A stretch of 64,000 nucleotides of DNA from Fusicatenibacter saccharivorans (GCF_015557635.1 NZ_JADNOP010000007.1:62001-126000), one strand, 5' to 3'. Shown: positions 16,296 through 25,540, counted from the stretch's first letter. Notes: generated by a model from the sequence alone, not told the origin. Translations and numbers: made by a program.

Positions 16296-17444
16296 ATGGC
16301 AAATCGTATTAATTTAAATGCAACCTCTTATCACGGAGCAGGCGCTATTGCCGAGATCGCAAATGAAGCAAAGGCACACGGCTTCAAGAAAGCTTTCGTA
16401 TGCTCTGACCCGGATCTGATTAAATTCAACGTTACTTCCAAAGTAACCGATATTCTGACCGCAAACGGACTCGACTATGAGCTTTACAGCGATATCAAGC
16501 CAAACCCGACCATCGAAAACGTAAAACACGGCGTAGAAGCTTTCAAGGCATCCGGCGCTGACTATCTGATCGCCATCGGCGGCGGCTCTTCTATGGATAC
16601 CTCCAAAGCCATCGGTATCATCATCGCAAACCCGGAGTTTGAGGATGTCAGAAGCCTTGAGGGCACCGCACCGACCAAAAATCCGTGTGTACCGATCATC
16701 GCCGTTCCGACTACAGCCGGTACTGCTGCAGAGGTTACCATCAACTACGTTATCACCGACGTAGAAAGAAAACGTAAATTCGTATGCGTTGACCCGCATG
16801 ATATGCCGATCATCGCAGTTGTTGACCCGGATATGATGTCCTCCATGCCGAAAGGCCTGACCGCTTCCACCGGTATGGACGCTCTGACTCACGCAATCGA
16901 AGGCTACACCACAAAAGCTGCATGGGAAATGACTGACATGTTCCATCTCAAAGCCATCGAACTCATCTCCAAATCTCTGCGCGGTGCTGTCGCAAACACC
17001 AAAGAGGGACGCGAAGGAATGGCTCTTGGCCAGTACATCGCAGGTATGGGCTTCTCCAACGTAGGTCTTGGAATCGCTCACTCCATGGCACACACCCTTG
17101 GTGCTGTTTATGATACCCCACACGGTGTTGCATGTGCCATGATGCTTCCGATCGTTATGGAATACAACCAGGAGTGCACCGGTGAGAAATACCGTGAAAT
17201 CGCACGTGCCATGGGCGTTGCAGGTGTAGACGAAATGTCTCAGGAAGAGTACAGAAAAGCAGCGATTGATGCTGTTAAGAAGCTGTCCGCAGACGTTGGA
17301 ATCCCATCTGTTCTCGAGGCAGTCAAAGAAGAAGATCTGCAGTTCCTTGCAGATTCCGCACACGCAGATGCCTGCGCACCGGGCAATCCGAAGGATGCAA
17401 GCGTAGAAGATCTGAAGGATCTGTTCCGCAAAATCATGGCGTAA
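16296..17444 (+). CDS. fucO: Lactaldehyde reductase / 1,2-propanediol oxidoreductase
   Basis: 382 residues, an iron-dependent group III alcohol dehydrogenase, alignable along its length with E. coli FucO (GADYLIAIGGGS, PTTAGTAAEVTINYVITD, RRKFVCVDPHD-like segment). The four metal ligands are present: Asp195, His199, His262 and His276, each one position before the E. coli numbering. It reduces L-lactaldehyde to 1,2-propanediol with NADH in fucose/rhamnose fermentation; related enzymes also act on small aldehydes. Codon choice is strongly biased, suggesting high expression. Ribosome site AAGGGAG. Monocistronic, with a Rex-type operator upstream and terminator at 17629. Confidence 0.88.
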   Translation: MANRINLNATSYHGAGAIAEIANEAKAHGFKKAFVCSDPDLIKFNVTSKVTDILTANGLDYELYSDIKPNPTIENVKHGVEAFKASGADYLIAIGGGSSMDTSKAIGIIIANPEFEDVRSLEGTAPTKNPCVPIIAVPTTAGTAAEVTINYVITDVERKRKFVCVDPHDMPIIAVVDPDMMSSMPKGLTASTGMDALTHAIEGYTTKAAWEMTDMFHLKAIELISKSLRGAVANTKEGREGMALGQYIAGMGFSNVGLGIAHSMAHTLGAVYDTPHGVACAMMLPIVMEYNQECTGEKYREIARAMGVAGVDEMSQEEYRKAAIDAVKKLSADVGIPSVLEAVKEEDLQFLADSAHADACAPGNPKDASVEDLKDLFRKIMA

Positions 17445-17469
17445 CGAACACAATTCGTTTCCCACATGC

Positions 17470-17630
17470 GAAGCGGATATTCGCAATCCGCTTCGCTACT
17501 TGCTCATAACCAAATAACTGCTCCGCAGTTTATCAGAAGGAGCTTGCACTCCTCCTGATACAAGCAAGTTCCCACCCACTGCTTATTGCTTTTCGCAATG
17601 GAAGCAGGGGACTTACTTGATTCGGTTAAA
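17470..17630 (+). repeat. Dispersed structured repeat, copy A
   Basis: 161-bp non-coding element also found at 48935-49094 and, shortened, at 60853-60928. It begins with GAAGCGGAT...ATCCGCTTC, then TAACCAAAT (17507-17515) can close with ATTCGGTTA (17620-17628) around three hairpins: AACTGC-TCC-GCAGTT (17516-17530), CAGAAGGAG...CTCCTCCTG, and AAGTTCCC (17566)...GGGGACTT (17607) with an inner CTGCTTATTGC/GCAATGGAAGCAG stem. It lies between fucO and its terminator. Confidence 0.75.
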
Positions 17631-17682
17631 TCACCCCGGAAAACAGAAGTTTTCATCCTGTTTTCCGGGGTGATTTTTCTTT
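17629..17682 (+). terminator. Terminator after fucO
   Basis: AATCACCCCGGAAAACAG pairs perfectly with CTGTTTTCCGGGGTGATT (18 bp), followed by TTTCTTTTT. It may also end the convergent lipoprotein transcript. Confidence 0.88.
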
Positions 17683-18918
17683 TTATTCTACTGTATTTCC
17701 GTCTGCATCCACAGTCACGGTATTGACTGTTGCATTGTCGAGAACCATATTGATCATGCGCTCCATCATGATGTTGCGCACTACCGTATCTTCCCCGTAA
17801 TAGTCATTGGCTGCCTTCAGGAAATCTTCCTGCGACATATTGGCATTGGCTGCCTCATCGTTTAAGATCTGCTGGTAATCCTGGTCATCTGTTGTCCAGC
17901 CTTCTGCCTCTTTTACGGCATCCAGAAGGAGGGCACTTTTTGCCATCGTTCCTGCATACGTTGCTTTCTCCTGATTGTAGGTCGCTCTGTCCGCATACTG
18001 CTCCAGATAGTCGTCCAAGGAAATGCCGTAATTCTGAAGATAAGCGGTATACCGTTTATCGTAATCTTCTTCGCCAAGGGTGATATAGGATTTCGGAATT
18101 TTGTGAAACGTACAGCCGTCTGCCACCTGCTGCATCGCGTCATTCTGCAGATTATTTTCCGCTGTCGTCTCATTTGCAGCCTCCAGCTCTGCGCGTTTTC
18201 CGGCACGGTATTCCTCCACAGTACTGTAATCTGTATTCTCTGCTACCCATGCATCGTCGAGTTCCCATCCGTCAATGTTTTCTGCCGGGCGGGTAAACGC
18301 ATTTACCGTAACGGTAAACACAACATCTTTTCCTGCCAGATCGGTACTCTGATAGCTGTCAGGGAATTTCAGGTTCAGATCCTTTGTCTCCCCTGTTTTC
18401 ATTCCAATGACACCATCCTCAAATCCATCGATGAAGGTACCGGATCCGATCACCAGATTGTAGGAATCACTGCTTCCGCCGTCAAACTCCTTGCCGTCAA
18501 CTTTTCCAACATAGGCAATATCGGCGGTGTCGCCTTTTTGTACGGTGGCGTCCGGATCGTCCATGGTGACAGCTGTCTCTGCCATAATTGCCGTCTGTAC
18601 GTCATCATCCGTTACCTGCTCTACTTTCTTTTCCAGTGTCAGCTTTTTGTAATCTCCAAGCGTTACACACTCTGCCGGATCAACTTCCTCATCGACAACC
18701 GGAATCCCGTCTACATCACTCGGGGAAGCGTATTCCTCAGAAGCTGTGCTGTCGGACGATGTGCTGCCTGCGCTCGACGCATCGGATGCTGAGGAAGCGC
18801 TTGTGCTGCTTGCGCTTGATACGGAACTGCTGCTTGTTGTATTGTTTTTTCCACATCCGCTCACACTGGCTGCTCCCAGTGTCATGAGCAGAAGCATGAC
18901 TGCTGCTTTTCTTTTCAT
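17683..18918 (-). CDS. FKBP/trigger-factor-like peptidyl-prolyl isomerase lipoprotein
   Basis: 411 residues from ATG 18918, chosen because GGAGG is correctly placed and the protein then begins with a lipoprotein signal: MKRKAAVMLLL... with lipobox VSGC and Cys22. A Ser/Ala-rich linker (about 25-65) follows. Residues ~120-215 form an FKBP domain (KGDTADIAYVGKVDGKEFDG, GSGTFIDGFEDGVIGMKTGE). The C-terminal helical region resembles the trigger-factor C-domain. This is the clostridial extracytoplasmic chaperone/isomerase architecture, acting on secreted proteins at the outer membrane face. Divergent from the small anchored protein gene. Confidence 0.85.
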   Translation of the reverse strand: MKRKAAVMLLLMTLGAASVSGCGKNNTTSSSSVSSASSTSASSASDASSAGSTSSDSTASEEYASPSDVDGIPVVDEEVDPAECVTLGDYKKLTLEKKVEQVTDDDVQTAIMAETAVTMDDPDATVQKGDTADIAYVGKVDGKEFDGGSSDSYNLVIGSGTFIDGFEDGVIGMKTGETKDLNLKFPDSYQSTDLAGKDVVFTVTVNAFTRPAENIDGWELDDAWVAENTDYSTVEEYRAGKRAELEAANETTAENNLQNDAMQQVADGCTFHKIPKSYITLGEEDYDKRYTAYLQNYGISLDDYLEQYADRATYNQEKATYAGTMAKSALLLDAVKEAEGWTTDDQDYQQILNDEAANANMSQEDFLKAANDYYGEDTVVRNIMMERMINMVLDNATVNTVTVDADGNTVE

Positions 18919-19162
18919 TCTTGAATTTTCCTCCATACTACGCCGTTCCCGGCGCGTTGTAAATCTCATTTTACCATACTTGTCTGGTAAAAAAAAGGCT
19001 GGGGCTCCGATTTTAGAAATTCTTATGATTTTCAACCGTAAAATCGCCTGGATTGCGCTAAAATGTGTTTGCGTTTTGCCGAAATCAATGTTAGAATGTT
19101 CATAGACTGGCATTGTATGTTCCGATGCCCACATTATTTTTTTGCAGAGGAGGAATAGAGGG

Positions 19163-19618
19163 ATGAAACCCTGGATTATCGTATTAATCGTATTAGCTGT
19201 CATCGCTGTCATCCTTGGTCTGCTGTATTACTTCGGTAAAAAAGCACAGACAAAACAGGCCGCACAGCAGGAACAAATGGAGGCCATGAAACAGACTGTC
19301 TCCATGTTGATCATAGATAAGAAAAAGCTTCGCATGAAAGATTCCGGACTCCCACAGATGGTCATCGACCAGACACCGAAAATGATGCGTCGCGCAAAAC
19401 TGCCGATCGTCAAAGCAAAAGTCGGTCCGAGAATCATGACCCTGATCTGCGACGCTGCTATCTTCGATCAGATCCCGGTGAAAAAAGAAGTCAAGGCTAC
19501 CGTAAGCGGTATCTACATCACCGGAGTTCGCGGCATCCGCGGTTCGTTAGAGCAGCCGGCAAAGAAAAACGGCTTCTGGCAGAAAATGCTCCGCAAGGCA
19601 CGCGGCGAGGAGAAATAA
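19163..19618 (+). CDS. Conserved small membrane-anchored protein, unknown function
   Basis: 151 residues from ATG 19163 behind AGAGGAGG. Residues 4-24 form one membrane segment, leaving a basic domain (about 30-150) on one side, probably cytoplasmic given the Lys/Arg-rich sequence. The domain includes KKLRMKDSGLPQMVIDQTPK and TVSGIYITGVRGIRGSLEQP. I do not recognise a family; length, ribosome site and codon use support a real gene. Divergent from the FKBP lipoprotein gene and ended by a perfect terminator at 19634. Confidence 0.7.
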   Translation: MKPWIIVLIVLAVIAVILGLLYYFGKKAQTKQAAQQEQMEAMKQTVSMLIIDKKKLRMKDSGLPQMVIDQTPKMMRRAKLPIVKAKVGPRIMTLICDAAIFDQIPVKKEVKATVSGIYITGVRGIRGSLEQPAKKNGFWQKMLRKARGEEK

Positions 19619-19633
19619 AATTTCATCTGAAAC

Positions 19634-19664
19634 AAAAAGAAACACGCTTTGCGTGTTTCTTTTT
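19634..19664. terminator. Terminator after the small anchored protein gene
   Basis: AAAAAGAAACACGC-TTT-GCGTGTTTCTTTTT, a perfect 14-bp stem with T-run on either strand. Confidence 0.88.
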
Positions 19665-19722
19665 GCTTTCGCGGCAGTCGCCAAGGTCTCGTGCAAGCCC
19701 GGACTTTGGCTCGTTGCTCGCG

Positions 19723-19767
19723 AAAATACCCGAGTTGAATGATTTTCATTCTTCCCGGGTATTTTTT
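19723..19767. terminator. Bidirectional-type terminator
   Basis: AAAATACCCGAGTTGAAT pairs with ATTCTTCCCGGGTATTTTTTT. It directly follows the stop of the DUF1934 gene on the reverse strand. Confidence 0.75.
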
Positions 19768-20219
19768 TATAAATTCAGTTTTCCGCCTTCCCGCGGTCTT
19801 ACCTCGATATCGATTACGCAGTCCCCCACGTAGCTGTCGTTGATGTCGAGCGCGTATTCTGCCTTCAGTAAAATCTGATCCGGCGTCTCTTTCATTCTGA
19901 CCTTCGTCGCCGCAACTCCCATGTTGATCATGCCATATGGCGTATGATAAAACGAAATGTTCTTTTTATCTTCCTCAAAAATCATATGGACATCAATGAG
20001 GCCGCGCTTGCGCACCTCGAGGGCGTTTTCCGTAAATTTGATCATGTTGTGCGTCATCATGTCAAAGCCTTCGGTTGCCTCGTCGTAGATCAGAAAGTGA
20101 TGGCCGTTTTTCTTGTAGTACGAACCCGTCGTCATAACCTCCACCGGTTCTTGTTCGCCGGATTCCTCATCCATCAGATACTGCAGTCCGCGGATGCTGA
20201 TGAGTACGTCTTTTTCCAT
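19767..20219 (-). CDS. DUF1934 (YwiB-like) beta-barrel protein
   Basis: 150 residues, soluble, rich in beta strands. It shows the DUF1934 pattern: an N-terminal strand (MEKDVLISIRGLQY), GSYYKKNGHHFLIYDE, HTPYGMINMGVAATKV and a C-terminal YALDINDSYVGDCVIDIEVR. YwiB-type proteins have a lipocalin-like fold and unknown function. It lies 39 bp downstream of murI in the same orientation, so it probably belongs to that operon. The ribosome site GAGAGGAA is somewhat far from the ATG. Confidence 0.78.
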   Translation of the reverse strand: MEKDVLISIRGLQYLMDEESGEQEPVEVMTTGSYYKKNGHHFLIYDEATEGFDMMTHNMIKFTENALEVRKRGLIDVHMIFEEDKKNISFYHTPYGMINMGVAATKVRMKETPDQILLKAEYALDINDSYVGDCVIDIEVRPREGGKLNL

Positions 20220-20258
20220 CCTTTTCTGATGTTCCTCTCTCTTTTCTGTATGTCGTTT

Positions 20259-21083
20259 TTAATAGTTTTCAATCTGTACCTGTTTCGTATCGCTGATCTG
20301 CTCCGGCAGAACGGAATGTGCGAAGGCATTGAACCGCTCCACGCCGTCGCTTGCGAAGAACTGGTATTTCTGACGGCCCAGCTCATCGTTTCCCGGATTC
20401 TCCAGCTCCAGCTCCCGCAGCAGTCTGCACAGTGCCTGTGAGGTTTCGTATGCCGGGTTGACGAGTGTTACTTTTTCTCCGACTACTTTCCGCAGCAGAG
20501 AACGCAGCAGCGGATAGTGGGTGCATCCCATAATCAGCGTGTCGATGTCTTTATCCAGAATCTCTGCCAGATAGCGGCGCGCCACTTCCTCGGTGATCGG
20601 ATCTTTTGTCCAGCCCTCTTCCACGAGCGGCACGAACAGCGGACACGGTTTTCCGTAAACGGTGATCGCCGGATCTGCCTCGGTAATAAGCTGCTGGTAG
20701 AGGCCGCTCTGAATAGTGCTCTCGGTTGCGATGACGCCGACGCGCTTGTTCTGCGTCGTCTCGACGGCCATCTGTGCGCCCGGTTTTACCACGCCGATGA
20801 TCGGGAGATCAATCTCTTTTTCGATCGTATCGAGTGCCAGCGCACTTGCGGTGTTGCAGGCGATGACGATTGCCTTGACCTGCTGGGTTTCCAGAAAGTG
20901 TACGATCTGGCGGGAATAACGGATGACGGTGTTCTTCGATTTGGAACCGTACGGCACACGCGCAGTATCTCCAAAATATACGATTCGTTCGTCGGGCAGG
21001 TTTCGCATAATCTCACGCACTACGGTCAGTCCGCCGACACCGGAATCAAAGACGCCAATCGGCGCCTGTCTGTCTGCTTTCAT
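20259..21083 (-). CDS. murI: Glutamate racemase
   Basis: 274 residues. Start at 21083 is preferred because GGAGGAAAGT precedes it, while the ATG 12 bases upstream overlaps that ribosome site. Family motifs: GVFDSGVGGLTVVREI (substrate loop), the first catalytic Cys in VIACNTASA, and the second in MGCTHYPLL. It makes D-glutamate for peptidoglycan. Followed by the DUF1934 gene and preceded by the sporulation/germination cluster. Confidence 0.95.
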   Translation of the reverse strand: MKADRQAPIGVFDSGVGGLTVVREIMRNLPDERIVYFGDTARVPYGSKSKNTVIRYSRQIVHFLETQQVKAIVIACNTASALALDTIEKEIDLPIIGVVKPGAQMAVETTQNKRVGVIATESTIQSGLYQQLITEADPAITVYGKPCPLFVPLVEEGWTKDPITEEVARRYLAEILDKDIDTLIMGCTHYPLLRSLLRKVVGEKVTLVNPAYETSQALCRLLRELELENPGNDELGRQKYQFFASDGVERFNAFAHSVLPEQISDTKQVQIENY

Positions 21084-21191
21084 ACTTTCCTCCATTTTTC
21101 ATCCGGCATTACTTTTTTGTCATGCCGAATGGGGTTCATTTCTATATTATATATCTGAATTTTTACATTTCTTTTTTCATTTCACGACCCT

Positions 21192-21230
21192 GGTTAAAAT
21201 AGGTCGCTGATACATTATTTTAACCCGAAT
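21192..21230. repeat. Palindrome between murI and spoIIR
   Basis: GGTTAAAATA and TATTTTAACC form a perfect 10-bp inverted repeat with a 14-base loop. No T-run follows in either direction, so it may be an operator or RNA element; role unknown. Confidence 0.4.
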
Positions 21231-21278
21231 GGAGGAATATTGCAATCATTTCTCTTGAAAGTCTTTCGAAAAATCCGC

Positions 21279-22025
21279 TTAACGCCAGAAAAACCGGAAC
21301 GAAATCCGGTCACTTTTCAGGATTTCGCGGTAGGCGGCGTCACTCAACAGATTCTGCAGCGGAATCCGGCTTTTTTCGACTTTTTCTGCACTTTCGCCGT
21401 CCTCGTTTACGGGGCGCAGGGCATCCGAAAAGCAGATGGACGGATACAGCATGCACCACCAGTTATGCCCTTTGGCTCTGCCGATGTTGATCTGAAGAGC
21501 GTCGTACGTTCCGGCGGGGAGAATATAATTGCCCGTTTCTTTTTCCTCAAAACTGGCTTTTCCGTACGTTACGGTGATATCGTCAGTACTGCCTCCTGCG
21601 CGCAGCGTCTGAAGGGCGGCGGCACGGATGGAGGGCTCGTTTTCACGCAGGATTTCTTCGGTTTCTGCTTTTGTTTCGGCTCCGTGCAGGATCGTCTGCA
21701 GTTCTTCGGCAACGGCATCGCGTACCTGAAGCTTGATCTGCTGGTCGGAGGCGCAGTCGCTGTTGGCTCTTACGTGAAAGCGCACGATCTTTGCAGCGAC
21801 TTCCTGCTGCAGACGGGACTCGCGGAGAAGATTGGCGGTTCCGGAAAGGATCAGCGCCGCAATGCAGACGGGGAGCCAGCGGCGGCAGAAAATTTGAAAT
21901 GCCGCCTGGAATTGACTTCTATGCTGGTTCCCAAATGTATTTCGGGGCTGCGCCTGCCTGTCCCTGGATTTCTTCTGTGTCTGATTTTGATTCCGTTTCC
22001 GGCTCTGTACTTTTTTCTCATTCAT
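21279..22025 (-). CDS. spoIIR: Stage II sporulation protein R
   Basis: 248 residues, start with CAGGAGG upstream. An unusually long basic N-terminus (1-48, rich in Lys/Arg/Gln) precedes one membrane segment (about 50-68) and then the SpoIIR domain: VRFHVRANSDCASDQQIKLQ, LPAGTYDALQINIGRAKGHN and WWCMLYPSICF. SpoIIR is made in the forespore and secreted to activate SpoIIGA, which processes pro-sigma-E in the mother cell. It lies 97 bp downstream of the gerB-gerC fusion and may share its transcript. Confidence 0.9.
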   Translation of the reverse strand: MNEKKVQSRKRNQNQTQKKSRDRQAQPRNTFGNQHRSQFQAAFQIFCRRWLPVCIAALILSGTANLLRESRLQQEVAAKIVRFHVRANSDCASDQQIKLQVRDAVAEELQTILHGAETKAETEEILRENEPSIRAAALQTLRAGGSTDDITVTYGKASFEEKETGNYILPAGTYDALQINIGRAKGHNWWCMLYPSICFSDALRPVNEDGESAEKVEKSRIPLQNLLSDAAYREILKSDRISFRFFWR

Positions 22026-22122
22026 ATGCTGCCTCCTGTTTTTTTCCAGTTTTGCCGGATTTCAAAACTTTTATACACAGACACTCACTGCCCGCTCCGA
22101 TATTCCATACACTTTAAACCTT

Positions 22123-23859
22123 TTACGGCGCTTTCGGAATCCACAGAATGCTCCTTTCGTTTTCCCACGCATAGCACAAGTCCGCCAGTGTCACCGCCTC
22201 TTTTCTTTTCACCCGGTTGTCATAAATTCCGCACAGGTACTCACCGACGGACTCCACCTGTTTTCCGTTCTGCTCCATGATATCTTCTGGTTTTTCTGCG
22301 TGAAACAGATAGGCACTGTGCCCAAGCGCACGGTCCTGTTCCAGGTACTTCAACAGTTCTTCCATCCGTCCCCGGTCACTGAGCAGTGCATCGGAAAATA
22401 CAATCGCCTGGACGTGTCCGGTGTCGAGATCATATTCCTCTGTGCTGTCATATTGCTGCGCAATCTCCTCAAACGTCTCCGCTTCAAAGAACAGCGATGC
22501 GGGGTCCTCGTCGGTTCCCTCCTCCTGCTCATCCTTTCCCTGGCCGGTCACCACCGCAAGATTCGCAGGCGCATACCAGACGCGCCATTTACCGCCAGCC
22601 GTCTCCTTTTCTCCGCCGCTCTCACTGACCGCCGTCCCGGTTTCTTCCCCAGTTTCACTGTTTTCCGGCGCAGTCGCCTCTTCCGACATATAATCAAAGG
22701 CAACCGCCAGTGGATACAACCGCTTTTCCGGCTCTACTGCCCCGCAGGATGACAGGAAAATCATACTGCCCAGCGCCAGACACACAAGCCGCAGTTTTTT
22801 CATATGCTTCTGGCAGAAGCCGAGCAGCACCGTGATGGCAAGGAAAAACGGAAAGTAACCGTATCGGACCGACCAGCCGCTTTCCGCGCATGACAGCAGC
22901 CATATAAAAAGCACTGTACCGATCCGTACATAGAGATTCTGCGGTTTCCACAGTCCCGTCTTCTCTCCGATCAGCGATACGTAAAACAGCAGACTTCCCA
23001 GTGTGAACAGCAGTCCCATCAAAAGAAATGCCATCCACAGAATATCAAACCGCTCCAGAAATCCACCCGGCAGGCTCGTTCCTGCCATTAACAGTAAGAG
23101 CGGGTCCTGCGCCGCAGCCGTGCCGCGCCGGCCGAAAACGCCGAGCAGCGCCATGCTTCCTGCAATTACAAGAAGCCCCGTTTTCCAGATACTCTGCGTC
23201 ACCGGAAGAATGACACTCCTGTGCTCTTTCTGCACATGCCCCAGTAAAAACGGCAGCAGCGCAATCGGTGTTCCATTTTCCAGTGTTCTCCACACATTCC
23301 ACCCAAAAAGTATTCCGTTATCCACAATTTCAACAGACTTTGCTGTCTCCCAGGCATCCTCAAACGAGGAAAAATGCATCTGCGGAACCGTCAGCAGAAG
23401 CAGAATCAAAATCCCGCCCACAATCCACGGATAGAGTGCTTCCGCCAGCCGTCCTCTTTTCTGTACTTCACTGCCGACACCAAACCCGGCTGCCGCGAGC
23501 AGAAACAGTCCGCAGAGCTCCTGCGGTACACCCGCTGTCAGATACGCGGCGGCAAGCTCCGCCATTCTGCGAAGCAGTGTTCCGCCGAGGAAAAGCAGAT
23601 AACACAGATACATCACTGCCAGAAGGAGTTTCCCAGCCTTTCCCATCACGCTTTCCAGGCGGCAGTAAAGCCCGCCAAGGCGCACGAGATAAATGCACCA
23701 CACCGCCAGCAGCCCATATCCAACGAAAATCCCTGCCATACCGGGCAGGCCGTCCGATGCGCCGTACGCCGCGAGCTGCCAGAACGCCGGGCAGAGCAGA
23801 ACGAGCACGATCTGGCGTTCCATCTGGCGCTGTGAAATTCTGTCATTTTCCGAAAACAT
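22123..23859 (-). CDS. GerB-GerC fusion: germinant-receptor permease joined to lipoprotein domain
   Basis: 578 residues. Residues 1-350 are a GerAB-type permease (APC superfamily, about ten membrane segments). At residue 353 a second protein seems to begin: MKKLRLVCLALGSMIFLSSC is a textbook lipoprotein signal with lipobox Cys372, and EPEKRLYPLAVAFDY onward matches the start of GerC-type receptor lipoproteins (DTGHVQAIVFSDALLSDRGR further on). Only about 205 residues of GerC follow, so its C-terminal domain is missing. No ribosome site lies before Met353 and the frame is open, so this is a true fusion. Topology is sensible: the GerC signal becomes an extra membrane segment that places GerC outside. 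Starts 3 bp after gerA. Confidence 0.82.
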   Translation of the reverse strand: MFSENDRISQRQMERQIVLVLLCPAFWQLAAYGASDGLPGMAGIFVGYGLLAVWCIYLVRLGGLYCRLESVMGKAGKLLLAVMYLCYLLFLGGTLLRRMAELAAAYLTAGVPQELCGLFLLAAAGFGVGSEVQKRGRLAEALYPWIVGGILILLLLTVPQMHFSSFEDAWETAKSVEIVDNGILFGWNVWRTLENGTPIALLPFLLGHVQKEHRSVILPVTQSIWKTGLLVIAGSMALLGVFGRRGTAAAQDPLLLLMAGTSLPGGFLERFDILWMAFLLMGLLFTLGSLLFYVSLIGEKTGLWKPQNLYVRIGTVLFIWLLSCAESGWSVRYGYFPFFLAITVLLGFCQKHMKKLRLVCLALGSMIFLSSCGAVEPEKRLYPLAVAFDYMSEEATAPENSETGEETGTAVSESGGEKETAGGKWRVWYAPANLAVVTGQGKDEQEEGTDEDPASLFFEAETFEEIAQQYDSTEEYDLDTGHVQAIVFSDALLSDRGRMEELLKYLEQDRALGHSAYLFHAEKPEDIMEQNGKQVESVGEYLCGIYDNRVKRKEAVTLADLCYAWENERSILWIPKAP

Positions 23860-23862
23860 GCG

Positions 23863-25395
23863 TCACTCTCCCCTTTCCTGTTTTTCTTCCGGCTCCGCAG
23901 CTTTTCTGTTTTTCCGCAGCCGCACTCTCTGATCGCGCTTTGTAAAGACCGGCCGCTCCCGCATCTGATGCAGCGGCGGCCGCCATACGGAATCCTTCGG
24001 CGCATGGTAGCCCGCAAGTCCTTTCCCGACAAACGGCATCAGATAGGGAATACCAAAACTCATAAGCCCGGCGAGATGACCTGCGAGAAGAAACGTGCCG
24101 AGCACCATGCCGAAAATGCCGAGCCATCCGCCGAGCAAAATGAAGCCGAATTTCAGCAGCCGGAACGGCGCACCGAACTCTTCGTTCGGAATCGCCAGCG
24201 AACAGAGCGCCGAAACCGCAACCACAACGACGGTCATCGGGCTCACCAGATTGGCGGAAACCGCTGCATCTCCGATGATCAGCCCGCCCACAATTCCGAT
24301 CGTCCCGCCAAGCGGCCCCGGCATGCGCACACCGGCCTCGCGGATCAGTTCAAAAGCAAATTCCATCAGAAGAATTTCCAGAATGCCGGGGAACGGAACG
24401 CCTTTCCGCGCTTCGGCGAACGCCAGCAGGAGTTTGGTCGGAAGCACCTGCGTGTGAAAGCCCGTGACAGCCAGGTATCCGCCCGAAATCCACAGGGTGA
24501 GAAAGACCGCCGCATACCGCAGCAGCCGCTCAAATGAGACGATCAGAAAATGATGATACCGGTCCTCACTGACCTTTAAAAAGCTGTCAAATGATGCCGG
24601 GAAGAGAATCCCGACCGGGGAATTATCACATAAAAGCAGGATTCTTCCGTCCAGAATCTCCATCGCCGCGCGGTCCGGCCGTTCGGTCGTCTCAAAGCGC
24701 GGGAACGGCGATTTCCACTGCGGTTCGCAGAGCTGCTCGACCATGCCGCTGTCAAAAACGCCGTCCACTTCCCAGCCGGCAATCTGCTGTTTTACCTCTT
24801 CCAGAAATTTCGGATAAATCAGCTCTTTCTCATACACCAGAGCCAGAACCGTATCAGAACGCGCACCAAAATGTATCTCCTCCACTTTCAGATCGGTGGT
24901 CCGCAGACGCTTGCGGACGAGTGCCGTGTTGGTTTTGACGGAATCGGAAAAGCCCTCGTTTGAGCCGCGCAGCACTTTTTCGGACTCCGCTTTTTGCACT
25001 CCTAAATTGGGATAACCCTTCGATCCGATCTTGACTGCACGGTCATAATGATCCACAAAAAGAATTGCATTTCCCGCAAGCATGGAAGCGAACGCAGCTT
25101 CCATGGTATCAAATTCCAGTGCATCCGAAATTCCGAGCTGATTTTCCGAGAGAACCCCCGGGATATCTGCCTCGGGAACCTCCATCAGACGGTTCAACAG
25201 CTTCCCGATCACGGAATCCTTCAACATAACGCAGCTCACCGCCACTTCTACGTAGATCAGCAGCGCACCGGTTCCGCCCGTTTTGCCGAGTTTCATCGGG
25301 CGGATCTGAATATCATCGCAATTTTCACACCATGTACGGATCACGCTTTCATTTTCCGCCAGTGTGAGTGAAATCTGCGTCTTCTCTTTTTCCAT
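23863..25395 (-). CDS. gerA: Spore germination protein GerA family, receptor A subunit
   Basis: 510 residues; start has GGAGGG 8 bases upstream. N-terminal soluble domains (1-270) are followed by about five membrane segments. Family signatures include DSVIGKLLNRLMEVPEAD, a GYHHFL-like stretch before the membrane domain, and PGPLGGTIGIVGGLIIGDAA. GerA proteins form the membrane receptor that senses nutrients and triggers germination with GerB and GerC; here those partners are the downstream fused gene. The order gerA, gerB-gerC, spoIIR is one reverse-strand run. Confidence 0.93.
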   Translation of the reverse strand: MEKEKTQISLTLAENESVIRTWCENCDDIQIRPMKLGKTGGTGALLIYVEVAVSCVMLKDSVIGKLLNRLMEVPEADIPGVLSENQLGISDALEFDTMEAAFASMLAGNAILFVDHYDRAVKIGSKGYPNLGVQKAESEKVLRGSNEGFSDSVKTNTALVRKRLRTTDLKVEEIHFGARSDTVLALVYEKELIYPKFLEEVKQQIAGWEVDGVFDSGMVEQLCEPQWKSPFPRFETTERPDRAAMEILDGRILLLCDNSPVGILFPASFDSFLKVSEDRYHHFLIVSFERLLRYAAVFLTLWISGGYLAVTGFHTQVLPTKLLLAFAEARKGVPFPGILEILLMEFAFELIREAGVRMPGPLGGTIGIVGGLIIGDAAVSANLVSPMTVVVVAVSALCSLAIPNEEFGAPFRLLKFGFILLGGWLGIFGMVLGTFLLAGHLAGLMSFGIPYLMPFVGKGLAGYHAPKDSVWRPPLHQMRERPVFTKRDQRVRLRKNRKAAEPEEKQERGE

Positions 25396-25471
25396 GCCTG
25401 CGTCCCTCCTTCTCCTCCTTTTGAAAGCTTCCGAAAAACCATCTGGAGAAACATACTCTGCAAAATTCCAT

Positions 25472-25515
25472 AAAAAAACATTCTGTCACGATTTTTTTAC
25501 TCTGTAACAGAATGT
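25472..25515 (-). terminator. Terminator of the ispE-gntR transcript
   Basis: Read on the reverse strand, ACATTCTGT...ACAGAATGT is followed by seven T. It separates the gntR gene from gerA. Confidence 0.7.
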
Positions 25516-25540
25516 TCCTTTTTCGAAATTTTATACGCTT

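Noticed and set aside
16314-17486. A 390-codon open frame antisense to fucO
   Set aside because: No ribosome site, Cys/His/Phe-rich nonsense composition, and it mirrors the strongly biased codon use of fucO.
22600-22803. A separate gerC gene starting at Met353 of the GerB-GerC frame
   Set aside because: No ribosome site upstream of that ATG and no stop between the parts; a fusion explains the sequence better.
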